The notes below the pieces were generated by a model, which worked only from the letters and a program-made list of their open reading frames with translations, ran no database searches and had not been told where the DNA came from. Source: Paulownia fortunei (Eukaryota; Streptophyta; Magnoliopsida; Lamiales; Paulowniaceae). Taken from it: DNA of 64,000 nucleotides. The stretch lies in the NCBI GenBank assembly GCA_019321725.1, contig CM033109.1:23715993-23779992 (forward strand). The letters are read 5' to 3'. A program made the translations under genes and the position numbers. Below, in pieces: positions 24,628 to 35,589 of this stretch; position 1 is the stretch's first letter, and every line of letters begins with the position of its first letter.

Positions 24628-27114
24628 TTCTCTTTCTCTCGGAACTTTAGATAAATCTTTTTGATAACAACATGCCGAATAGGAGGGCGGGGGGGACATA
24701 TATAAGGTAATAACGATGGTTCGGCGAGGATATTTTGGTAAATTTAAAATGTGCGTACCCAGGTAAAGCTGGTTAAGTGAACCTAGAAATCTATAATATT
24801 GTTGTATAATAATGCTATAAAACTAATGTTTTATACATTTATTTCATTATTTTTTGTTCAATTACTTTAAATCAATGCAATAAAATAATAGTGAAGACAA
24901 TATATTAATTGGTAATGTCAAAATTGTTAATATATTAATGATGATAATTTTTATTTTATTGTTTCTGTTAATTCGGAATGAATGTACAGTAACATCCTAA
25001 TTGCAAAAAATAATGTCAAGGCTATGTTACAATTTTTTTTTTTTTACTCTATTGTTAGTCTTAATTTCAATAATGATAATTTAAATATAAATTTTTATCA
25101 TTTTTAAACTTTTAAAATTTATTATTTTGCTAGAATAAGAATTCTTGTCACTTAATTTATTATTAATAATAATTTTAATATTATCACTTAATATATTGTC
25201 ACTATTTATATATTTATTTTGTTCTAGTGAATATGAACAATACTGTGTGAAGTCACATCCCATAATTCCGAATGAAAAAAAATATTATAATTTATTTACT
25301 TGAATGAATTTAATACATAATTGCTCCCTAAATATTAAAAGAAAATTGAATTATTGACTGACCATACATAGTATTTCTCATTGAATATTGACCTAACATC
25401 AGGTAAGGTAACAAACCACAGCTTAGACCATCCAACCATGAAACCATCAACAGACACTTACCACAGTCAAACGTTGTTGTGTGGGCAGAATTTTTTTGTT
25501 AATATCAACTATGCAAATTTGGTCGAATTTCACTAATTGTATGGTTGTATTATTTTGCCAATCAAAATTATGAGTAGCATATGAAAATTATTGGCAGGTC
25601 TATGCTAATTGGGGCAAATTCATCCATACATATTGAATCCGATGGGTTATAATTGTTTAAACCCATTAGATTAAATTCAAGATATCTATCCGAATCGTGA
25701 ATCAAATCGTTGGTATAACTTAAAAGGCTAAATTCGAAGATTTTATGAATTATTCAGTTAAATAAACCTTAATACTTGAATTAAATTCATTAAAGATCAT
25801 TAAAGTTATAATGTTCAAACCCACGAAAATTCATGTATCGTTACTATAACTATTCTTAACATTTTTCTTTTCTCATGTACGTAGTTTATTAAACAATTAT
25901 ATGCTCTCAAATTTTTTGAATTTTATCTGTTTTATATTTAATTTGAGTGTTGTAGAGTTTTGCTAGCCAAATCCCAGAGGATTTTTGCCAGGCAAACTCC
26001 GATATCAACGTCGAATGGATTTTATCGGGCAAACCCTGACAAGTTTTCGATGGACAAACCTTCGCACCCCTCACGCTTTATTGTAACGCATACAATATTT
26101 TATCTATGAATTCATTTTACAGAAGTATTATCAATTACAATGATACCACCTCAAAAATATATATATATTATTTATAAATCAAATGAGTTTTTACGTATTT
26201 CAACATGATTGAGCGATTGTTTGATGAATTTGATTCAATAAATCTGACTTCGTCAGCCTAATATTTGTCACTTATGGAAAAAAATTAATTAGAAAAACTA
26301 TTAATATGATCACAGGCGCACGCACATCTCACTAAAGAGAGAACAGTTCTTTTCGAAAAGGTTGTATTCACTTAGTCCATCATTAATAGTTAATATACTC
26401 ACCTTAATTTTGACCATAATCATGAAATTATATAGTAAGTTAACCTCTGATGTAAATAAAATACTAAATCAATATAAAAATATAACTCAAATATTAATAT
26501 ATTAAATTAAAATAAAGAATTTACCACGCGCAATAACTAAAAAATATTTTTATTTTTATTTTTCGCACCGTCTCAAATTCCATCCTATTTGAGACCAATT
26601 TTTCGTCTTGAGACTAATTTTTCGTCTTAAGATTACCCCATACTTATTTTAGCCTACAAAATTACTAACATAAATTTTAAAATGCCTCGTAATATTGCAC
26701 TCGAACGTATTCACAATGCTCATATTTGTCGAGATTTTAATCTCACACTTCAGTGTGTTTCGAAGAGTGTTTCCACAACGGTCCCACCTAGTTAGTTTGC
26801 TTGTCATGCGTTGCCCTCAATTTCGGATCCTTAGAACCAGCCAACGGGTCCCTTAGGAATCAGCTAGCTTGAAAGCGTTCTCCACAAGTTTCAGTTGTAT
26901 TTGCATATATTATATCTCAGGTTGACTCGTTGCACCCCAAGAAATAATCCACTCCTAATCCCTTCTCTGTTTCCTGTTTGATGGTACATTATATTATTAA
27001 TCCCCAAGTTAGAATCATTATCTCAACTTGATTAAACAATTTAATAGTCATTTTACAGAAATAGTTGACTGTTTAGCATGATTGGGGGGCAGTTCCAAAG
27101 TTCTAAAACACCTA
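24628..27114. other. AT-rich spacer upstream of the CML48-like gene
   Basis: No supported gene. A hairpin, GTCTCAAAT...ATTTGAGAC, lies at 26570-26594 and is followed by a direct repeat of the aatttttcgtctt kind. At 25960-26060 there are loose repeats around ggcaaac. Both look like eroded repetitive elements. The CML48-like promoter lies at the left edge, from 24628 to roughly 25000. Confidence 0.4.
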
Positions 27115-27115
27115 C

Positions 27116-27123
27116 TATAAATA
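27116..27123 (+). promoter_or_regulatory. TATA box (TATAAATA)
   Basis: A textbook plant TATA box in ctataaatag, 72-79 bases before an ATG at 27195 that has a good context (aaagATGG). This spacing implies a transcription start near 27150 and a 5' UTR of about 45 bases. It is the main support for a gene at 27195. Confidence 0.55.
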
Positions 27124-27194
27124 GTCCTTTCCATGAACATGCAAATATACAGTGCATCAGAAAGACAGACAATCAAGAGTGATAAAGGAGAAAG

Positions 27195-27682
27195 ATGGAG
27201 TTATATTTGGTGGATTCTCATTCTGAAAAGTTGATCAGGAGGAAAAGCTTTTCTTGGGACAATGCCCTCATTCTTTTGGGTTTGCTTTTAACATTCAATG
27301 TGGCAGCATATCTGTCTGAATTATCACGAGGTATACTGCTAACTCTTCCTGATTCTCTCATATTCAAGAAGATTGATATATATAATGGCAGTAGTTATGT
27401 TTGTTTAGCAAATCCCAATGGGCTCTCGAGGCTGAAGACAATGTACTTGTGAATTTGGTGTTCTTTATCAGTGCTAATACATTTTTGTGTGTGAAATGTG
27501 CAGATGCTGTGAGAAGAAGTGTCCATGAATGCCTCATCACTTTGGCAGTCAAGTTTGTGAATTTCTGCATTGCCAAATCACTGCAATTCAGATACCTTGC
27601 CCCATTGCAAACTCTGCCATCGTTTATGTCACTGGTGTTTTGGGTTGCGTTGACTCGATCAGTCTCGTCTCTTTATTCTTGA
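27195..27682 (+). CDS. Possible small two-exon gene, unknown protein (104 aa)
   Basis: I do not recognise this protein. The model is exon 1 27195-27330 (…TCACGAG|gtatac) and exon 2 27504-27682 (gtgcag|ATGCTG), joined in phase to 104 residues. The N-terminus is basic and polar (MELYLVDSHSEKLIRRKSF). Then comes a hydrophobic stretch of about 20 residues (ALILLGLLLTFNVAAYL), then VRRSVHECLITLAVKFVNFC, and a second hydrophobic end. This could be a small membrane protein. A TATA box sits at the right distance upstream. Further exons, or a different exon 2 frame (a cysteine-rich one is also open), are possible. It could also be a non-coding transcript. It lies between the CML48-like gene and HYL1, where Arabidopsis has no matching gene that I know of. 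Confidence 0.35.
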
Positions 27683-28496
27683 TTCTTGGTTGTTTGGATA
27701 TTCTGTTTCTAGGAAATGTCAAGATTCTTTCACAAGATTTACAAAGATATTAGCAGTTTCAAGCAACTTAGTTCATATCCAGTCTGAGCAACATTCAAAA
27801 ATAGAAGTCGAGTTCTCACAAGGAAACTTCTATATATATCCATTGCCCCATCAAACCAAAGAACAAGATAGGAAGTGAGCCATTTATTCTGTAATGTATC
27901 ATGAAAGGCAAAAAAATTCTCTATTATCGCTAAAAATAACAAGGGAAACAGGCCATAATTTTTAAAAAAATCCAATAAGAAATAAACATTCTTGCTATCA
28001 TTATACAGTATGTATATATATGAATTCCAAACTCAATTACATTGAAGCTGATTCTCTAGTTTGATTTGCAACTAGCACAGAATAAGGTTAACAATGCTTT
28101 TGGAGATTTAAACACCATATGGTTGCATGGAATGCAATATACCATGAAGTATTTGTTACGGTACTCAGTCCCAAGACAACTAGGATGAACTTTCTATCAT
28201 GCAAAGGTTAAAATGTTTAATGGCCTAAAATTCAAACAGGTCCTTATTTGATGCAAATCATATAACAAGGCCTCATATGCAACAATTTCAAGTGACAGAA
28301 ATCACCAATATCCAAAAAAATAGCCTGCCAGATGAAATTAAACCCCAATTAATGGCCTAGCCAATCTCAATCAATACAAGGATCATCGAGATATCCCCTC
28401 AAATTACTCATTTCCTAGTGACAAAGTCCTGTAATTAAAATAATTTTACCATCCATACACCTCATGGGTGTAATAATGCCTTTGGTTAGAAGCTTT
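27683..28496. other. Spacer between the small gene and the HYL1 3' end
   Basis: AT-rich, with no coding region seen. The part from about 28000 to 28496 probably contains the HYL1 3' UTR. Confidence 0.4.
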
Positions 28497-31400
28497 CTAT
28501 ATCATGTTATTGACATCCATTGCTGTAGATCCTGCGTCCTTACAATATCCATCAAATGAAACCCAAGTATTTTCCAGATTTCCATTGTAAAATCTTGTAC
28601 TATAAATATTCGCTGTCGTTTCCATAATTCCAGAATCTGTTCCTTGGGAGCTGACGATATTGGTTACACTAAATCCTCCTCTCTGGCCATCCACATAGAT
28701 ATCTGAACCACCAGTTGTCTTAACTTGGGGGCCGACAGCATCAATTGCATCCACTTCCACTCCTGCCTGTCCATCCATATTGACCTCAAAACCACCAGAC
28801 AGGTTATTCTGGGAGCTCACAGCATCTGTTCCACCTGACCCTACTCCAGCCTGACCATCTGTGTTGACTTCCAAACAAGTTGTACCTTGAACAGAGTTAG
28901 CCCTCTTCACAGCCCGCCTATTCTTCCGCTGCTGCTTCTTGAAACGGCCTTTCTTTGGTTTTAAGGCTGCTGTGGTCTCCTGAGTGCTGATTCCAATATC
29001 AGATACCTTCTTCTTCTGCGGAATAACAGTGTAAACAGAGTTGCCAGTGTGATCTTCAGAGACATAGGCAGCAGACTGGATGGCTAACATGGCGGTCCTG
29101 GCAGCTTTAATCTCAGCTTCTTTTTTTGTGCTTGCTGAAGCTCCAATATACTTGATACCCCCAATTTCAACAACGCAAGAATACATGGGCGTTCTGCCTT
29201 GTTTCTCATCCTTATGGCACTCATACAAGGGAATGGCATAGTTCATCTTCTGAGCATATTCTTGCAGCAAGTTTTTACACAAGCCCGTTTCATGCTGAAA
29301 TGTACGATCAACAGTTAAGATCACACAGGTCAACATAAATGGTAGGCATATAAACAGATGAAAGAAAGAATAATTGAAGTGAACTTGTCAACTAATCTTT
29401 TGTTGCTCAGTCTTATCTTTTGAGAATTGAATTATTTATTATTTCTACTTGCCTTGTCACCTCTGCTTCTTTAGAAACACAAAACATGTGCACTTCAGTA
29501 TTATGATATGACAAAAAATAACAGTTCATGTTACTTAAGGATGCCATAGGTACAAACTTCCAAGAGTAACACAGTGACTCAAGCAGAGCAACCAGTTTAT
29601 ATACTTGAAAAGGACTAGAGATTGTTGAGGAACAGAATACAACAAAGAAAAGTAAGTACCATAAAAGTTAAAAAGAAGGAATGTGGGATCATTTCTCCAT
29701 ATTTTTCTTTATCCCCTTCTCAGCAATTCTAGTGAATATTCTGATAGATGCAATTATATATAAACAAAAAGTGTAATGAAAGCATAATATATTAAGACAA
29801 ATGAACATAAAAGGCTCCAGATTTATGTTATCCAAGATACACATACAACCCAAAATTCATTTCTTTTACTTCTCTTCTGCACATGCATTAATTTAAGAAA
29901 AGACAACCCATGATAACCCACACGAAGAGATGTAAGGAGACCAAATAATTCTGGCAGCACCTTTAAGTTTTTAGCAAGAAAGAAAAGGTTGTAGTTTGAT
30001 GGAATTTGCAGAAAATAAAAGCTAAAGGCTGATGTCGAAAACATTTCTTTCTTCTGAATCATTTTACCATCAGAAATCATCTGTAGATTTTCAGCATTAA
30101 TTTTTGTTGCTTTCTTGGAATTATTATGCCATAAGTAGTAAAATCCAGCCTTGCGGTAGAAATGAGTTGTGTAGTGAGAGGAAAAATAGTTTCATTGAAG
30201 AAAAGTAGATAGAAGTTGAATATAAAAAAGAAGTTCAACTTGAAGTTGCATCTGTATTGTCCAAAGCATGTTAGAAATGCAAACAGGACCCAGATATTAG
30301 TAAGGTTCAGACTCTCATATACAAACACACACACACACACATAAATATATAAAATAAAAAAACCACTATGAGAACCACCATTATATAACACTTCAAACTC
30401 CTACTGTTTGTTAAAATGCATCCACAAAAGAATGATTTCCTTTCCCTCTAGGAACAAACGTATAAAGGGAATAACATAATGGCCAATCTGATCGTTAATC
30501 TGGCAGCATAAAATTGAGATCTTTCATTAACATTAATCAACCTTGAAAAGCAACATATGACAATGTTTCCCAAAGTTCATTACAGAGATTACTGGTTTCC
30601 ATACCGTGACTGTGTTTGTAATCAGAAATGATATGTTTTCCTTACTTCTCTTCTTCGAAAATTTCTTATTAGTGAAGGGATGGGTAGTTTGATAGATGAA
30701 ATTGAGACCCATATTTTTTAGGAAAACAATAGCTACAACACTTTCAAGGAGAGAACAAGAGCATTTAAAGGACCACATCCCCCCACCCCCCACCCAAAAA
30801 AAAAAAAAAAACCAAAGTAAAGGGCAAAAAGAAGATCGAATGAGGTATTGCAATGCCAGGAAGTGGTCATCCTTTTTCTGCCTAAGCTTATCTTCAGAGA
30901 ATCTCCCATTCGGGAACTATATAATAGAGGATCAGTAAGGGCAATAAGCACAGCAAAAGAAAGTTAGCTTCATGCACAAATGGATGATCACTAAAGCTTC
31001 GAAAGAATTCTTCACGGCTTTCATCATTAATAATTTAATGGTTTTATACAGAACAAAATCAGAAGAATTTAAAAAGAAAACAAATGTGAAGTTTACTTGT
31101 TGAAGAGTATTAATTCTCAAATAAAATAAGTGGCAGCATTCAATCATGTATAGACATGACCACATTATTGCAAAACGTAAGTTACAAATTTTCAAGGAAT
31201 TAGGTTTTCCACAGGTTATTGGTTAAAAAAAAAAAAAACAAATGTCAATTTTAAAATAATTTCAACAATCCTTTCTGACCAATATAACTATATCAAGAAG
31301 TAACTCAAGTTGACTGACGAGATCTTAAGTAATAAGGAGATGATGTAGAAGCTTGGTCTGAGCAGCAAGCCCTTTCTAATCTCAGGTAATCTACTCATTG

Positions 31401-33323
31401 GAAGGAACATAATCTGGCATATAATCTGCAATTATCCCTCCCAAAGTCCCATTTCCCATAATTTCTCACTCTCCAGGTTTTAATCCACCTACCTTTAACT
31501 TGAAAAAGTTCTATGTGGGACAAGAATATAACCTCAAAATGCAACGCCAACTTGAATGGGTTGGAGGGTGCCCAGTTGTTATAGCGTTAAGTAAAAGATA
31601 TAAGCTGGTCAAGATATTATGACAAAAATATAGACACTTCTACAAACTAGATATATAACAAAAATTAAAGACAATTACCACAGGTTGAGAGATCCCAAAT
31701 TTCATTTCAACAGAGTTGGCGAGTTCTATGAGAGCAACTTCAGCAGCTGACTGCTCTGCTGCCTTGCGATTGAAAAATCCAGGTAGAGAATCATATCTGA
31801 TGTTGTTCACAATTACAGTTGATCTAAAGGAAGGCTCATGAGAAGGGCCTTCCTTGATAGTTTCATAAACTGGAGTTGTGAGTCCTGCTTTCTGACAATA
31901 CTCTTGCAATCGACTCTTGAAGACATAACAGTTTGAGACACCTGCAATGGATTTATGAATATGAGAATCTGGATCGCTAGGTACGTCTTTACCTATAGTT
32001 AGGATCAATCAGGACAAGGTCAGATAGGGATACTCTCTTTGAGAGAGCCAAATTGAAAAGCCTCGAACTGCAATTAAGAAAATTAACAATTTTCCAATAA
32101 ACTTCAATGAAGTTACTGAGCAGTCTGATATCATTTTTAGTAGAGTTCCACGAACATATCATATAGAAATATGGGGTCGAAAACATAAGCAGGAAGACTA
32201 TGCTCCAACTCCAAATATTACCATAACAAAAGGTATGAAACAAATGTGCACCAATTTATTAGTCAGAACATGTTTGGAAATATAAAATAGCAATTTTAGG
32301 ATTTAACTCAAAATATTGGAAATAGTCGCCCTCACACAAAAACCAGTCCTTATATTTGGACTGGATCCTCCCCCTGTTAACTCAGATACAGAATGAAGAA
32401 AAAGAAACTATGTGATATGCAGAATCAATAGCTCTTCTAATCATTCTTGCTCCAAACCAGATCCCATCGACACTACATCCACAACATTTTCTCCAGCATG
32501 CGCCAAAAGCATCACACACAAATGAGCCATATAAGCATTCCAAACCTCATATTACACAGATATATGCATATGTTGCTGTTGCTTTGGGAGCCGCAGCCTA
32601 ATGATCTAATTGTTTTAAGTGCTGTTCATATGCAATTTGTACAATTTCCTAAGACTGCCTATGTTTCAATGTGAACTCCTACTCACTTAGTCCCCCACCC
32701 CCCCCACCACCACAAAAAAAGAAAACACACACACACATGAGAGAGAGAGAGAGATGAAAAGAGTCAGGAACTCTAATGTTCTTGCCTCAGCCCAAAAAAG
32801 CCCTCATTACTCCATCCTCAGCAGGAAATTCCATATGTAAATGTATTCAAGCACAGAAGGAACTCTCCAAACAAAATTACATCAAACATACAGTAACACA
32901 TACTCCATACGACTTTCTGTCAGTATATAACTTCAAGCTTATAACTAATTTGCCGCTAAAGAGACAGAAATATATAGGACAAAGGATAGGCAAATCTGAG
33001 AGATTAAAAGCTCATATATGGGGTTCACAATTACATTACAAACAAAGTTTGACAACAGAAATTTCGACACTAATCTTCTACATGAGATTTATGAACTAGC
33101 AAGAAGTATGAGCTATATTACTTGGAGGTGTATCTTTCTCTTGTGAATCCTGATTGGTAGCTTTGACCTTCCTCTTCTTTGCAGATGATGTTGGGATGGG
33201 GTCAAATCTAGGAGTATCAAAATGCTCTGCCTGGGCAGGAGGGGTGGCAGGGTTGGCAAGGGTATAAGATGTCCCCATTGTATTTTCAGTATTACCATCA
33301 AATTCAACCTGAGCAGCTTCCAT
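28497..33323 (-). CDS. HYL1: HYL1/DRB1 double-stranded RNA-binding protein
   Basis: Nuclear partner of DICER-LIKE1 and SERRATE that positions pri-miRNA for accurate cutting. Exons (minus strand) are 33122-33323, 31679-31941 and 28497-29294, joining in frame to 420 residues; Arabidopsis HYL1 has 419. dsRBD1 is about residues 72-141 (CYVFKSRLQEYCQK, SLPGFFNRKAAEQSAAEVAL). dsRBD2 is about 159-228 (GLCKNLLQEYAQKMNYAIPL, IGGIKYIGASASTKKEAE). The linker SQPVHETGLCKNLL is HYL1-like rather than like DRB2-DRB5. A basic nuclear-localisation stretch spans 267-286 (KPKKGRFKKQQRKNRRAVKR). Residues 296-379 are three 28-residue repeats. Unusually, a 68-residue N-terminal extension with its own basic motif (KKRKVK, 49-54) precedes dsRBD1; Arabidopsis has only about nine residues there. 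An intron acceptor abuts the ATG. The identity is very sure. Confidence 0.95.
28623..28874 (-). repeat. HYL1 C-terminal repeats, 3 x 28 codons
   Basis: Residues 296-323, 324-351 and 352-379 are 84-bp units sharing the pattern (E)VN.DGQAGV....DAV.SQ.....GG. The first two match well; the third is decayed (YVDGQRGGFSV). Arabidopsis HYL1 is known for near-identical 28-residue C-terminal repeats. Here the period is the same, but the motif could not be compared. Confidence 0.8.
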
Positions 33324-34116
33324 CTGAAATACTTTCAGCCGTTCCCGTCTCTTTTTCTACTCCTTTATTTTTTATCTGTAATTCAATTAACTATAATAAA
33401 AACCATACAACACAATCTCTAAGAATGCAACTAAAAGAAGTTATAGTACAAAAAAGGAAAGATCTTCTACAGGACTACGTTAACAAAAAATTTTAAAACC
33501 AGCATTTGTGTGAGACATGTAGATCTCATATAACTACTCCATGGCTAGTAGCACGCTGCAAATAATACAAATGCTCATTTTGCTATAATAAATATGACCA
33601 CGTACTTTGTTTATTGTAATTAAAAACCAAATGCATTTTGCATCACAGTGCACTTATTTTGGACCTGGAGAAAGAATCAAAATACATATGTTAGCGAGAG
33701 AGAATTATCAAGCAAGGGAGCTCACTGGGTCGCCTCTAAACTTTTGATAATGTGAAGCAACTAAATTTTCAGAAAACCATGGCGAAGGAAATAAGAACTC
33801 AATAACATTCAATTCTCAGTTGGGTTTTCCAAAAAACCGAAATTTCCTAAAGTTTGAATATGGGCTTTCAGAAAATCTCCCGTTTCTCAAGAAAAAAGAA
33901 AGCCATGAATTTTCTGTTTTTAACCCAATTAACTTCTTCAAGAGTCTTTTTTTATAGCAATCAGCTAAACCATTTCAATTCTCAAGACAAAAGAAAAAAG
34001 GAAGAAAGAAAAATAAAAATAGAAACTTTCTGCTTCTGAGCCAACACAATTGTTGTTCAGTCTTTTCACAACCTTTAGCCATTCTTGCAGAACAAGCACA
34101 GAATCCGTTCAAGAAA

Positions 34117-34122
<6 letters not shown>

Positions 34123-34172
<50 letters not shown>
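34123..34172. repeat. (TA)25 microsatellite
   Basis: About 50 bp of uninterrupted TA lie in the presumed HYL1 5' UTR intron. The tract is long enough to be highly variable in length. Confidence 0.95.
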
Positions 34173-34176
<4 letters not shown>

Positions 34177-34326
34177 AAAGAAGAGATTATAACTCAAACA
34201 TAAGATGTCCCATATGTACAACAGGGGTGAGCATAAGTATTTACTTCAGAAACGAGTAAAAAAAAAAAAAAAAAGAAGCACAAAAGAAATTCTTAAAATA
34301 CGAAAAAATAAAAGAATAAAAAGTAC

Positions 34327-34573
34327 CAGCCAATAAGAGGAGTTCAGCAGTGATGATTCTGGCTCGACGGAGGCTGAGATTTTGGAATAAGAGGAAAAGG
34401 GCATGGCCTACTCTTCGGCCATTAATGATGAACAGAATCGCAGTGAGCAGTAAACAAACAGATGCACCAAGAAAGCACCTTTTGGGTTGGGTAAAGTAGA
34501 CTCCAGAGAGGCCCAGATTCTATACGAGGCCCATTATTTACCTATGCTTTGGGTCTGTTCAAGGTCCGGCCCA
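34327..34573 (-). promoter_or_regulatory. HYL1 leader exon and promoter with three GGCCCA elements
   Basis: A donor (gtactt on the minus strand) ends a leader exon at 34327. It pairs with the acceptor directly before the HYL1 ATG, implying a 5' UTR intron of 33324-34326. Upstream, GGCCCA (site II) motifs lie at 34510-34515, 34528-34533 and 34568-34573, typical of housekeeping promoters. The leader exon is inferred from splice consensus; its 5' end is probably near 34440. Confidence 0.6.
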
Positions 34574-35589
34574 CTTGACAATGCTATTATAAACATGTAT
34601 ATATAGTATTTGTTCTATAAATTATTATTCATTTCTCTTTATCAAAGACAAAGACGAATAAATTGAAAAAAAATAAATGGAATGGAGTTACGGAATTAAG
34701 TTCCTGTTAGCACTGTTACTTATTAGTTTGAATGTTATATAATAGCTACATAAAAATTCCTCTTTTGTAGTCTTTTTATTTCTCAAAAAATAATTTTTAT
34801 AAATTAAAGTATCAATTATTAATTTTAGGGATGTGGATGAAAAATTAATAGGCATAAAAATTTATTAATTTGTTACTGAAATATATTTTCCGTGTCACCA
34901 TATAAAAACAAGTTTTTAAATGTTAATCCTAATTGGTTGAATTCAAAAATTGATCCAAGTCTTTTATTGCAAAGTTATTGGAGTTCAAAATCAATCTCAA
35001 CTTCAACTGCAAGAACCAAGCTGAATCTAAGCAATTCTATCAGAAACACCGCCTGAATAATAGACATGCACAATAGGTTGTTGCTGCTCTAAGCCTGATG
35101 CACTGAAAGCATAAACCAAGTACATGTAAGAACGCGATGAGTACGGTTACTGCACTTAATTTCCCAAGAAGTTGCTATAATGAGGGGAGCAGCTATATAA
35201 CTGAATCACCTCACAGATAACAGCCATTGCATCTCTTTGCTCATAGCAATTTCTAAATATGACAGCTGCTCCCTCCCTTCTTTACAATCCCCCGTCACAT
35301 TGTCTACAGTTTAGAACATAATGTTGAATATCGATAGCTAAAAAATCTCATAAAATTAAATATGTGCAAAAATACACATATACATAAGATAATTATGAAA
35401 TTGATACCAAAACAATGAAGAGCTTAAGTGTGAGCAAAGCAGGAGCATAAGGTTTTAAAGAATTCCTCAACCAAGAGTAGATGGGGCATCATAGGAAAAA
35501 TATAGCAGAGTAGTTTTTGGAACATATAACAGAAAGAGAAACAACTATCTGCTGCTTCTTGCCTCTGATAGGAGGAGCAACATTCTGGC
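34574..35589. other. Spacer between HYL1 and the NF-YB11-like gene
   Basis: AT-rich, with no coding region seen. The part from about 35050 probably includes the NF-YB11-like 3' UTR. Confidence 0.4.

Noticed and set aside
30533..30951. Overlapping open frames in HYL1 intron 2
   Set aside because: Rich in Phe/Gly from homopolymer runs; HYL1 exons 2 and 3 join directly to a complete protein without them.
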